A stretch of 64,000 nucleotides of DNA from the NCBI RefSeq assembly GCF_001426085.1, contig NZ_LMRR01000044.1:1-64000 (forward strand), in the 5' to 3' direction. Source of the stretch: Rhodococcus sp. Leaf278. GTDB taxonomy: Bacteria; Actinomycetota; Actinomycetes; Mycobacteriales; Mycobacteriaceae. Below, in pieces: positions 17,108 through 25,271 of this stretch. The notes beneath the pieces are model-generated. The model did no database searches, had not been told where the DNA came from, and saw nothing but the letters and a program-made list of their open reading frames with translations. Every line of letters begins with the position of its first letter. Position 1 is the stretch's first letter. The position numbers and the translations under genes are program-made.

Positions 17108-18102
17108 CACGTCCCGGCAGCAACGAGGCCGAGATTGCCTGCGACGAGCGGATAGTGGCATTCGGCGATGTGATCGGCCTCGTTGGCGTCGAGTGCGACC
17201 GGGGGTGCCTCACTGGCGCACAGATCGGTCGCCTTCCAGCAGCGCGTGCGAAAGCGGCATCCCGACGGCGGGTTCAGCGGCGACGGTACCTCGCCCTTCA
17301 GCAGGATCTTCGTCCCGCGGGTCGACGCGTCGAGGGTGGGTGCGGCCGACATCAACGCCGCGGTGTACGGGTGCGCGGGACGGTCGAATACTGCTTCGGT
17401 AGCACCGGATTCGACGATCCGGCCCAGGTACATCACCGCGACGCGATCGGCGACGTGCCGCACGACCGACAGATCGTGCGAGATGAACACGTAGGAGATG
17501 CCGAGCTGCTTCTGGAGGTCGTTGAGTAGGTTGAGCACCTGCGCCTGAACCGAGAGATCGAGTGCCGACACCGGTTCGTCACAGATGATCACGTCGGGGT
17601 TCAGTGCCAGGGCCCGGGCGATGCCGAGGCGTTGGCGTTGACCGCCGGAGAATTCCTGCGGGAATCGATTCTCGTCGCTCGGTCGAAGGCCCACCAGATG
17701 CAGCAGCTCACGCACTCGTGCGGAGCGATCGCGTCGAGTCTTGTACAGGCTCTTGTGTGTTCGCCACGGTTCGCCGATGATGTCGCCGGCCGTCATCCTC
17801 GAGTTCAACGAACCGTATGGGTCCTGGAACACCATCTGCACCCGCCGACGCCACGCGAGGAGTTCCTTGCCGCGCAACGAGAACGGATCGATGCCGTCGA
17901 AGGCCACGGTGCCCGAGTCGGGTCGCTCGAGCATCATCAGCGTACGCGCGAGAGTCGACTTGCCGCAGCCGGATTCACCGACGAGGCCGAGGGTCTCGCC
18001 GCGTCGTAGATCGAGGTCGATGGCGTCGAGGGCACGGAGCTTGCCCCTGCCGACGTCGAAGGTCTTGTTCAGTCCGCGGACGGTCAACAGTTGCTCAGAC
18101 AT
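17107..18102 (-). CDS. Oligopeptide/dipeptide ABC transporter ATP-binding protein (DppF/OppF type)
   Basis: A 331-residue ATPase with Walker A GESGCGKST at 42-50, FQDPYGSLNSRMT (Q-loop, characteristic of DppF/OppF), signature FSGGQRQRLGIARAL, Walker B VIICDEPVSALD and H-loop ISHDLSVV. The C-terminal oligopeptide-transporter extension has the conserved cysteines (GCRFRTRCWKATDLC, then ECHYP) that in this family bind an iron-sulfur cluster. Its start overlaps the previous gene by eight bases, and its stop overlaps the exporter gene. Confidence 0.93.
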   Translation of the reverse strand: MSEQLLTVRGLNKTFDVGRGKLRALDAIDLDLRRGETLGLVGESGCGKSTLARTLMMLERPDSGTVAFDGIDPFSLRGKELLAWRRRVQMVFQDPYGSLNSRMTAGDIIGEPWRTHKSLYKTRRDRSARVRELLHLVGLRPSDENRFPQEFSGGQRQRLGIARALALNPDVIICDEPVSALDLSVQAQVLNLLNDLQKQLGISYVFISHDLSVVRHVADRVAVMYLGRIVESGATEAVFDRPAHPYTAALMSAAPTLDASTRGTKILLKGEVPSPLNPPSGCRFRTRCWKATDLCASEAPPVALDANEADHIAECHYPLVAGNLGLVAAGT

Positions 18103-19114
18103 GGCTGGATACCTCGTTCGGGAAGTGGCAGGCCGACATCCGGCCGTTGCCGACGGATTCGAGCGGCGGGCGAGCACTGATGCAGATGTCGCGGGCGATC
18201 GGGCAGCGTGCCTGATACACGCATCCGTCGGGGATCGAATGGAGGTCCGGCGGGGTGCCGCCGATCGACTTCAGATCCTCACCGCGGACGGCGTGGACGG
18301 GGACCGAGTCCAGCAAGCCTTTTGTGTACGGGTGGCGTGGCTCGCCGAACACCTCGGCCACCGGTCCGGTTTCGACGACGTTGCCCGCGTACATGATCGC
18401 GACCCGATCGGCCTCCTCCGCCACCAGGGCGAGGTCGTGGGTGATCAGGACGACGGCCATGTCGTGTTCGGTGCGTAACTCCTTCAGCAGAGCCATGATC
18501 TGTGCTTGCACCGTCACGTCGAGGGCGGTGGTGGGTTCGTCGGCGAGCAGTACCGACGGGCTCAGTGCCACGGCCATTGCGATCAGCAGGCGTTGACGCA
18601 TGCCTCCGGAGAACTGGTGTGGGTACGAGTCGGCTCGCGATTCGGGCTCGGGGATGCCCACTCGGGCCATCAGCGCGATTGCTTCGACTCGCGCCTGTTT
18701 CGCAGACATGCCGCGGTGGATCCGAAATGGTTCGGCCAGTTGAGTTCCCACGGTGTAGACCGGATTGAGTGCCGTCAGCGCATCCTGGAAGACGATGGCC
18801 AGTTCGGTGGCCGCGATGGTGCGGCGAACCTTGGTCTTGGCGGTGACCAAGTCCACCTCGCCCATTTCGACCGAGCCGCCGGTGATGTCGGCGATCGGTT
18901 CGAGCAACCCGACGATGGCCTGTGCCGTCATGGACTTTCCACAGCCGGATTCACCCAGCAACGCAAGGGTTTCCCCGCGACGGGCGCTGAAGGTGACGTT
19001 GTCGACGGCGCGGATGACGCCCGACGGCGTCCGCAGATCGACGGTCAGTCCGCGGACGTCCAAGGCGACACTGCCGGTATCGGGACGCTGAGGTGCAGTT
19101 GCCGGTGCGCTCAT
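18095..19114 (-). CDS. Oligopeptide/dipeptide ABC transporter ATP-binding protein (DppD/OppD type)
   Basis: A 339-residue ATPase with Walker A GESGCGKS (54-61), Q-loop VFQDALTALNPVYTVGTQL, signature FSGGMRQRLLIAMAV, Walker B LLADEPTTALDVT and H-loop ITHDLALVAEEAD. The C-terminal cysteine motif is GCVYQARCPIARDIC. The FSGGMRQR signature distinguishes DppD from its DppF partner. The start overlaps the permease stop (ATGA). Confidence 0.93.
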   Translation of the reverse strand: MSAPATAPQRPDTGSVALDVRGLTVDLRTPSGVIRAVDNVTFSARRGETLALLGESGCGKSMTAQAIVGLLEPIADITGGSVEMGEVDLVTAKTKVRRTIAATELAIVFQDALTALNPVYTVGTQLAEPFRIHRGMSAKQARVEAIALMARVGIPEPESRADSYPHQFSGGMRQRLLIAMAVALSPSVLLADEPTTALDVTVQAQIMALLKELRTEHDMAVVLITHDLALVAEEADRVAIMYAGNVVETGPVAEVFGEPRHPYTKGLLDSVPVHAVRGEDLKSIGGTPPDLHSIPDGCVYQARCPIARDICISARPPLESVGNGRMSACHFPNEVSSHV

Positions 19115-20097
19115 GAGACGACCTTTCGTGCGGGGAGCAGGCGAGACCGCTTGGAGCGTGGGACATTGAGCCGCCACCGCTGTGCCGGGTCGGTGGCGAT
19201 GCGCGCCCAGGCGGCGAGTACGGTGGCCGAGACCGTCGTCAACACGATGGCCAGGCCGGGGAAGAACGAGAGCCACCAGGCGGTCTGCAGGTAGGTACGG
19301 CCCTGCGACACCATCAGGCCCCAGGAGACGTCCGGTGGCTGAATGCCGATGCCCAGGAAGCTCAATGACGATTCGGCGAGAATGACGAAGCAGAAGTCGA
19401 GGGTGGCGACGGTGAGCAAGGTCGGCAGCAGAATCGGGGCCACGTGGCGTCGGATCACCGAGCCGCTCTTCGCACCGAAGGTACGGGCGGCATCGACGAA
19501 CAACCGGCTCTGCAGCTCTGCCGACTCGGCGCGGGCGGTACGCAGGTAGATCGGGATACGGGTGACCGTCAGGACCAGAACGATATTGGCGGCACTGGGA
19601 GAGAAGACGTAGAGCACCACGACGGCCATGAGCAGCGACGGGAAGCTGAGGATGACGTCGGCGACGCGCATCGCCGCGGTCTCGCGCCAACCGCGATGGA
19701 AGCCGGCCCACATCCCGATGAACGAGCCGATGATCGCCGAGAGGATCACGGCCGGAATGGCTACCGAGAGGGTGGTTCTGCTGGCCACGATCAACCGGGC
19801 CAACATGCTGCGACCCAGGGGATCTGTGCCGAGGATGTTCATCCACCCGGTGTCGAGCGTGAACGGCGGCAGGTTGGAGCGGTCGAGGTCCTGATCGGTG
19901 GCGGCGTCACCGACCAGCATGGGGCCGAAGATCGCGGTGAGGAAGACCAGCACCAGGATCGCGGCGGCTACGGTGGCCACCCTGTCTCGCAGGAGCAGCT
20001 TCCACAGTGGGGCCGACGCCTTGCGGGCTTCCACCGGAACCGTCGGTGGAACATCCTCGGGCTCGGATGTTTTCGGTGCTTCGAAGTCGAGTGACAT
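19111..20097 (-). CDS. Oligopeptide/dipeptide ABC transporter permease (DppC/OppC type)
   Basis: A 328-residue permease with about six membrane helices. After a polar N-terminus it has NILGTDPLGRSMLARLIVASR, a DppC hallmark, then the EAA-loop region AARTFGAKSGSVIRRHVAPI and SSLSFLGIGIQPPDVSWGLM. It starts five bases after the DppB-type stop. Together with the DppB-type subunit it forms the membrane channel. Confidence 0.92.
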   Translation of the reverse strand: MSLDFEAPKTSEPEDVPPTVPVEARKASAPLWKLLLRDRVATVAAAILVLVFLTAIFGPMLVGDAATDQDLDRSNLPPFTLDTGWMNILGTDPLGRSMLARLIVASRTTLSVAIPAVILSAIIGSFIGMWAGFHRGWRETAAMRVADVILSFPSLLMAVVVLYVFSPSAANIVLVLTVTRIPIYLRTARAESAELQSRLFVDAARTFGAKSGSVIRRHVAPILLPTLLTVATLDFCFVILAESSLSFLGIGIQPPDVSWGLMVSQGRTYLQTAWWLSFFPGLAIVLTTVSATVLAAWARIATDPAQRWRLNVPRSKRSRLLPARKVVS

Positions 20098-20101
20098 GTT
20101 C

Positions 20102-21031
20102 TTAGACCTTCACCTTGTCGCGAACCCGGGCGTCGAGCAGTGCATAGCAGGCATCGATGACGATGTTGAGCACGAAGATGCTCACCGCCGTCAACAGCAC
20201 GGCCGCCTGCAGAACGGCGAAGTCGCGCTGCAGGATGGCGTCGATCATCAGTTTTCCGATACCGGGCCAGCCGAAGATGGCCTCGACGACCACCGCGCCG
20301 TTGACGAGTCCGACCATCAGGTCGCCGGCGACGGTCAGCGCCGGTGCGGCGGCGTTGCGCAGAGCGTGGTGGGTGACGACCCGAAGATCGCCTGCCCCTT
20401 TGCTTCTCGCGAGTCGAACGTACGGTGCAGACAATGCCGAGACCATCGCACCTCGTACCACCTGGGTGAGGACCCCGAGCGGACGAATGAGCAGCGTGGC
20501 GATCGGCAACACCCAGGAGAGCATTCCGCTGTCCACGCCGGAGGTGGGCAGCCAGCCGAAGACGATGGCGAAGACGTAGACGCCCATGATGGCGAACCAG
20601 AAGTCGGGGATGGACGCGGCCGTCATCGACAGCAGGCTCGAGATGCGATCGGCCAGCGAGTTCGGTCGGTACGCAGCCCAGCAGCCGATGATCACGGCGC
20701 CGAGGATGGCGAGGAACATCGTCGCGAAGGCGAGCTGCAGCGTTGCGGGGAAGGCGCGCAATGCCATTGCCGACGCGTCCTCACCGGTACGGAGCGACTG
20801 CCCGAAGTCGAGTTGCACGACGCCCTTGAAGTAGTCCAGTAGCTGCGTCAGCACCGGCTGATCGAAGCCGTTGGTGGCGCGAAACGCCTCGCGCTGTGCC
20901 TGGGTGGCCGACTCGGGCAGGTACAGGCTGGTGGGGTCGCCGGTGAGCCGAGCGAGGAAGAACACGCCCAGCAGGACGACGAACAGCGGAATCAGGCTGG
21001 TGTAGATCCGTCGGCGCAGAAATCTGAACAT
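20102..21031 (-). CDS. Oligopeptide/dipeptide ABC transporter permease (DppB/OppB type)
   Basis: A 309-residue permease. The N-terminal RRIYTSLIPLFVVLLGVFFL helix begins the protein, LDFGQSLRTGED is the usual DppB loop, and the EAA-loop region is RLARSKGAGDLRVVTHHALR. IFGWPGIGKLMIDAILQRDF is characteristic of the family. It starts one base after the stop of the substrate-binding protein gene. Confidence 0.92.
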   Translation of the reverse strand: MFRFLRRRIYTSLIPLFVVLLGVFFLARLTGDPTSLYLPESATQAQREAFRATNGFDQPVLTQLLDYFKGVVQLDFGQSLRTGEDASAMALRAFPATLQLAFATMFLAILGAVIIGCWAAYRPNSLADRISSLLSMTAASIPDFWFAIMGVYVFAIVFGWLPTSGVDSGMLSWVLPIATLLIRPLGVLTQVVRGAMVSALSAPYVRLARSKGAGDLRVVTHHALRNAAAPALTVAGDLMVGLVNGAVVVEAIFGWPGIGKLMIDAILQRDFAVLQAAVLLTAVSIFVLNIVIDACYALLDARVRDKVKV

Positions 21032-21032
21032 G

Positions 21033-22610
21033 TCAGGGCCTCTCGGTATCGGCGCGCGTCATCGCGGCCAGGTGCATTTCGTCGACCGTGGCCGAGTCCG
21101 GCGTGTAGTCGACCGAGGCCGCCTTGGCGAGTACCCCGTTCATGTGTGCGATGTAGGCCATCTGCATGATGTCTTTCGGTTCGTCCGCGAACACCTGGGC
21201 GTACGCAGCCTGCCTGTCTTCACCGGTGAGGGCACCGGCTGCGGCAATCTCCTTGTCGAAGTCCGCTGTGCCGTAGGCACTCTGGAATCCGTCACTGGTG
21301 AAGTACTGGTCGACGGTGAACGCGGAGTCGCCGGCCTGGTTGCCGTGCTGAATCACCAGTAGATAGGGCCCGACGTTCGGGAACGGACGTTCCTGGTATT
21401 CGGCGGTACCGGCGGCGTCCATCATCTCGATCTTGACGTTCATGCCGATCTTGGACAACGAGTTCTGGATGACTTCCACTGTCTCGTTGATCTTGGGGAA
21501 CTGTCCGGTGCGACCGATCAGACGGATCTCGGTGTCCACCGGTACCCCGTCCGCCCGCGCCTCGTCGATCAGTCTGCGGGCCTGGTCCATGTCGTAGGGC
21601 CACGGCGTCAGGTCCTCGTTGAATCCCACAACACCCTCGGAGATGAGTTGTGCTGCAGGCGAACCGAGTCCGCGGAAGAGTGCCTTGACGATGCCGTCGC
21701 GATTGATCGCGTAGTTGATCGCCTGCCGCACCCGCATATCGTCGAGTGGCGGTTGAGCGGCCTGGATGCGCAGCGCTGTTGTTTCGTTGTTGGGGTACGC
21801 CACCCCGAGTTCGCCCGCGCCGTCCTCCGGTCCGACCGACGTAGCGATCTCGGCCTCGCCGTTGGTCACCATCGACGCGCGGACGCTGCCCTCGCTGCGC
21901 CACTGGTACTCGGCCCGGGCGTACTCGGGCTTCGGGCCCCAGTAGGTCTCGTTCCGTACCAGGGAAAGCTTCTGGCCGTAGTCCCAGCGTTCGATCGCGA
22001 ACGGTCCCGTTCCGATGGGCTCCCGTACCCGCTCGGTGTAGCTGGTGGTGCGCGGAACCATCTCCACGAACGAGAGGCGAAGCGGCAGAATGGGATCGGG
22101 CTCCGGAGATTGCACGGTCAGCGTCATCGGGTCGACCGCCGTGACCACCAGGTTCGCGTCGCCGAAGACATACCCCTCGACGTTGCATCCCAGCTCCGAA
22201 TTGACCGTGCGGTCGATCGAGAACGCAGCGTCCTCCGCTTCGAAGGGGCTCCCATCGCTGAACGTCACGCCGGGGTGGATGGCGAACGTCCACTCGGTGT
22301 CGGAGGTCTGCTCCCAGGCGTCGGCGAGCTTCGGTTCGAGATCACCGGTGCTGGGGTTGCGCTCCATGAGCGGCTCGGTGATGTTGGATCGAGTAACGAC
22401 CCCGACCGACGTCAACGACACGTCGCAGGCTTCCAGGGTGGGCGGCTCCTGGGGAAGGACGATGCGAAGAGTATCTGCGCGAGCAGCTCCGCCGTTGTTG
22501 GAGTTGGCGACGGTGCACCCGCTGGCGATCAGTGAAAGTGACAGTGCGCCAACGGCAATTGCAGCGACGCGGTGGGTCCGTCCCTGCTGCACGGAGAGTG
22601 CAGGGCTCAT
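21033..22610 (-). CDS. Oligopeptide ABC transporter substrate-binding lipoprotein (SBP family 5)
   Basis: A 525-residue extracytoplasmic receptor. A signal peptide ends in the lipobox LIASGC with C32 as the lipidated residue. Family 5 landmarks are ITEPLMERNPSTGDLEPKLA, FAIHPGVTFSDGSPFEAEDA, GTGPFAIERWDYGQKLSLVR, DDMRVRQAINYAINRDGIVK and PWPYDMDQARRLIDEA. Family members bind peptides, nickel, opines or other solutes, so the ligand cannot be set from sequence alone. It is the first gene of the operon and so follows the regulated promoter region at 22611-22948. Confidence 0.92.
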   Translation of the reverse strand: MSPALSVQQGRTHRVAAIAVGALSLSLIASGCTVANSNNGGAARADTLRIVLPQEPPTLEACDVSLTSVGVVTRSNITEPLMERNPSTGDLEPKLADAWEQTSDTEWTFAIHPGVTFSDGSPFEAEDAAFSIDRTVNSELGCNVEGYVFGDANLVVTAVDPMTLTVQSPEPDPILPLRLSFVEMVPRTTSYTERVREPIGTGPFAIERWDYGQKLSLVRNETYWGPKPEYARAEYQWRSEGSVRASMVTNGEAEIATSVGPEDGAGELGVAYPNNETTALRIQAAQPPLDDMRVRQAINYAINRDGIVKALFRGLGSPAAQLISEGVVGFNEDLTPWPYDMDQARRLIDEARADGVPVDTEIRLIGRTGQFPKINETVEVIQNSLSKIGMNVKIEMMDAAGTAEYQERPFPNVGPYLLVIQHGNQAGDSAFTVDQYFTSDGFQSAYGTADFDKEIAAAGALTGEDRQAAYAQVFADEPKDIMQMAYIAHMNGVLAKAASVDYTPDSATVDEMHLAAMTRADTERP

Positions 22611-22948
22611 GGTGGCCTCCAGTGGAAAAAGGATCCGCGTCTGCGAGTTGCAGCCGAATCTGTGACGGTAGACACACGGTATGAGCGTGCGATCTCTACC
22701 GTCAACCGGACGAAATCGACTTTTGAGCCAGTTTTGTAGGTCACACCGGGCGCTTTGTTGGGGCTTGGATCACAGACGCACCGGGCTGACCAGGTCCGAT
22801 GTCGGACGGGAGGGCCGAAGCAGCATCGGCAATGCGTTGTTCATGCCGTTTGGGTATCGGTCCATGTTATTTCCGTGTTGGACAGGTATTCGAGAAGCGG
22901 CATACCGTACAGGAAACGCGCACGTTCCACCATCTCGCGAGGAGAACA
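22611..22948. promoter_or_regulatory. Divergent promoter region with a 9-bp inverted repeat
   Basis: A 338-base gap between the divergent peptide-transporter operon and the 2-hydroxyacid dehydrogenase gene. It holds a perfect inverted repeat, GACGGTAGA at 22664-22672 and TCTACCGTC at 22695-22703, 54 bases before the lipoprotein start; this is an operator candidate. A good ribosome-binding site (GAGGAGAACA) precedes 22949. No regulator gene is adjacent, and I see no convincing small gene in the gap. Confidence 0.4.
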
Positions 22949-23944
22949 ATGGTCACCGTCAGCTCAGAGAAACCGTCTGTGTCGCAGCAGGATTCGCGTG
23001 GAAACGGCCGGGTGCTCCGAGTGGGTCCGCTCAAGCCGTCGCTGATGGAGACCCTGGTCGCGGACTATGACGCGCTGGAACTGCCGGAAGGCGACGAGCG
23101 CGAGGCCTTCCTCTCCGAACACGGCGAGTCGATCACCGCGGTTGTCACCTCCGGTCGCACCGGGGTCGATGCCGCATTGATGGAACGGTTGCCGCAGCTC
23201 GGAGCCGTGGTGAACTTCGGTGTCGGATACGACACCACCGATGTCGACGAGGCGGCCCGGCGGGGCATCGCGGTCAGCAACACCCCCGATGTGTTGACCG
23301 ACTGTGTGGCGGACCTCGCCGTCGGTCTGGTGATCGACACCATGCGTGGGCTGCCGGCCGCCGAGAGATTCGTGCGCGCCGGGCGATGGCCGGCCGAGGG
23401 CAATACACCGCTGATGCGTCAGGTCACCGGCAAGCGCGTTGGAATCATCGGACTCGGTCGCATCGGTTCGGCAATTGCCGATCGGCTCAACGGGTTTCGT
23501 TGCGAAATCTCGTACCACAATCGCAACGAGATCGACGGTTCGCCGTACGTCTACGCGGCCGGCCCGACAGCGCTCGCCGAGAACGTCGACGTCTTGATCA
23601 TCGCCGCGTCGGGCGGCTCGGGAACTGCCCATCTGGTCGATCGTGCAGTGCTCGAAGCGCTGGGACCGCAGGGGTATCTGATCAACGTCGCACGCGGAAG
23701 CGTCGTCGACGAGGAGGCGTTGATCGAGTTGCTTGCCGCCGGGCAGTTGGCCGGTGCCGGTCTGGACGTGTTCGCCCACGAACCGAACGTGCCCGACGCC
23801 CTGCTGGCGATGGACAACGTGGTGCTGCTGCCGCACGTGGGCAGTGCAACGGTGGAGACGCGGGCCGCGATGGAATCTCTCACGCTGGAGAATCTCGATC
23901 GCTTCCTGGCCGACGGCACCCTCGTCACTCCGGTGACGAAGTGA
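22949..23944 (+). CDS. D-isomer-specific 2-hydroxyacid dehydrogenase (glyoxylate/hydroxypyruvate reductase-like)
   Basis: A 331-residue dehydrogenase. The NAD(P) loop is GKRVGIIGLGRIGSAIADRL, the catalytic arginine lies in INVARGSVVDEEAL, the glutamate in DVFAHEPNVPD, and the histidine in VLLPHVGSATVETR; all three are in place. The ATG at 22949 has GAGGAG six bases upstream, so the longer in-frame extension was rejected. It reduces a 2-oxoacid such as glyoxylate or hydroxypyruvate. It overlaps the UspA gene (GTGA) and is therefore coupled to it. Confidence 0.88.
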   Translation: MVTVSSEKPSVSQQDSRGNGRVLRVGPLKPSLMETLVADYDALELPEGDEREAFLSEHGESITAVVTSGRTGVDAALMERLPQLGAVVNFGVGYDTTDVDEAARRGIAVSNTPDVLTDCVADLAVGLVIDTMRGLPAAERFVRAGRWPAEGNTPLMRQVTGKRVGIIGLGRIGSAIADRLNGFRCEISYHNRNEIDGSPYVYAAGPTALAENVDVLIIAASGGSGTAHLVDRAVLEALGPQGYLINVARGSVVDEEALIELLAAGQLAGAGLDVFAHEPNVPDALLAMDNVVLLPHVGSATVETRAAMESLTLENLDRFLADGTLVTPVTK

Positions 23945-24336
23945 CCGTCGTCGTCGGCTACTCGCCGACCACCGAAGGAAAAGGCGCGCTGCCCTTCGCT
24001 TTTCGCGAGGCCCAGATGCGCGGGACCGACCTGCTCATCGTCGCCGAGGACAACAGCGCGTCCGACGCCGAGTTCGGTGCCACCGTCGAATCTGCTCGCG
24101 AGGAGGCATCGGCCGCCGGTGTCACGACGAAGATCCACGACAACGAAGCCGGTCGTTCGCACGCCGACAATCTGATCGACCTGTCGTTCGACGAGCAGGC
24201 TCAGCTGGTCGTCATCGGTATCCGACGTCGATCACCCGTCGGAAAGCTGTTCATGGGCAGCATCTCTCAGCGTGTTCTCCTCGAGGCGCACTGCCCGGTG
24301 ACGGCCGTCAAGCCGCCGGTGGGGACGCCGCGGTAG
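23941..24336 (+). CDS. Universal stress protein, UspA family
   Basis: A 131-residue single-domain Usp. VVVGYSPTTEGKGALPFAF starts the fold. The ATP-binding pattern G-x2-G-x9-G is approximated by GIRRRSPVGKLFMGSISQRV, followed by CPVTAVKP at the last strand. The GTG overlaps the stop of the dehydrogenase gene by four bases, so the two are one transcription unit. Usp proteins act in stress and dormancy; a specific role here is not shown. Confidence 0.88.
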   Translation: MTVVVGYSPTTEGKGALPFAFREAQMRGTDLLIVAEDNSASDAEFGATVESAREEASAAGVTTKIHDNEAGRSHADNLIDLSFDEQAQLVVIGIRRRSPVGKLFMGSISQRVLLEAHCPVTAVKPPVGTPR

Positions 24337-24384
24337 TTCGGTTGCGTGTGCGGCGGAGGATGTCGTTGAGGACGTTGCAGCACG

Positions 24385-24420
24385 CCGCCCAGAAACTCGT
24401 AGGCACGAAACTTTGGGCGG
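24385..24420. terminator. Hairpin downstream of the UspA gene, in a gene-poor gap
   Basis: CCGCCCA at 24385-24391 pairs with TGGGCGG at 24414-24420, 48 bases after the UspA stop, and likely ends that transcript. The rest of the gap to 24633 has no convincing gene. It has a slightly lower GC feel and an isolated TTTCTAGAATTC patch. A short in-frame ATG at 24601 could extend the next gene. Confidence 0.45.
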
Positions 24421-24633
24421 TTACGCGCTGATCCATCTCTCCAAGAATTTGGCGTAGCGGTTTCTAGAATTCAGTGGTGCTCGAACTGGCATGTCGATTT
24501 CGTGTCGGTGGGTCCGGGCACGGTTTCAATACTCGCGGGGAAAGCATGGCGGGGGTGTCGGGCCGTCTGAGGCCAACCACTCGGCAAGGTCCCCACCCGC
24601 ATGTCTCGACCGCACCCGAAAGGAACCCGGCCA

Positions 24634-24969
24634 GTGCCAGCAGAAGCCTGGATCACCCTCATCGTCGGTTTGATTGCCGTCGTCGGCGTTGTGGGAACCG
24701 TCAGCCAGCGCACTCGGGCGGACAACCGTTCTCAATCCTGGCAACGCATCACCTGGTGCCTCGAGAGGACCGTCAGCGAGAACGACGACGAAGCCGCACT
24801 CGGCTGGAAAGTGTTCGGCACCGTTGCCACGACTCCGTTCATCGCGCGCACCGATCGCGACACGCTGCAGGCGATCGCAGATCTCACCGTGAAGCCACAG
24901 GACGACCTGGCGGAACCTGCCGAAACCGGCGACAATGAAAACGACACAGAGACGGAGGACCCCCGATGA
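24634..24969 (+). CDS. Small single-pass membrane protein, unknown (phage-like context)
   Basis: A 111-residue protein that I do not recognise. One N-terminal membrane helix (WITLIVGLIAVVGVVGTV) is followed by a basic turn and a soluble part with WQRITWCLERTVSENDDEA and TDRDTLQAIADLTVK, then a very acidic tail. The GTG at 24634 was preferred over ATG 24601 because AAAGGA lies nine bases upstream of it. The stop overlaps the next small gene (ATGA), and a strong hairpin closes the pair. Size, topology and context would suit a prophage-type accessory or lysis-associated protein, but that is inference. Confidence 0.5.
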   Translation: MPAEAWITLIVGLIAVVGVVGTVSQRTRADNRSQSWQRITWCLERTVSENDDEAALGWKVFGTVATTPFIARTDRDTLQAIADLTVKPQDDLAEPAETGDNENDTETEDPR

Positions 24970-25130
24970 CCACCACCGAGAACCGCCCCGCGGGCCGTGG
25001 ACGCTCGATGAAAGTCCGGTCCGCAGCCGCCGAAGCATCCATCAAGCTCCGCGAGTACGACAATAAGCCCGTCCCGCAATGGCTCCGTGACGTCGCAGCT
25101 GGCAAAGACACCAAGCCGCCCAAAGATTGA
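24966..25130 (+). CDS. Small basic protein, unknown (54 residues)
   Basis: A 54-residue open frame beginning MTTTENRPAGRGRSMKV and ending AAGKDTKPPKD. It is supported by its ATGA overlap with the preceding gene and by the terminator hairpin 19 bases after its stop. It is rich in R, K and P, with one possible amphipathic helix (AAAEASIKLREYD) and no membrane segment. I do not recognise a family. The two-gene unit plus terminator looks like a compact cassette. Confidence 0.5.
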   Translation: MTTTENRPAGRGRSMKVRSAAAEASIKLREYDNKPVPQWLRDVAAGKDTKPPKD

Positions 25131-25148
25131 GCAACCCACGAACCCGAC

Positions 25149-25178
25149 AAGGCCCGCTCCCAACCAGGTGCGGGCCTT
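25149..25178 (+). terminator. Strong terminator hairpin closing the small-gene pair
   Basis: AAGGCCCGC (25149-25157) and GCGGGCCTT (25170-25178) form a perfect 9-base GC-rich stem with a 12-base loop, just beyond the stop at 25130. The stem has flanking A and T runs of two, as in many phage and actinobacterial terminators. Confidence 0.7.
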
Positions 25179-25271
25179 CGTCGGCCTTCGAGGCGCGCCG
25201 TATTCACACGAGCACTCGACCGAGACCGGCTTGGGGCACTGTCGAACCACGGCTCGATCAGCAGGAAAAAA

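Noticed and set aside
24440-24600. Possible phage attachment site near TTTCTAGAATTC.
   Set aside because: No second copy of the core in the islet flanks and no integrase or tRNA gene; attachment cannot be supported from this window.
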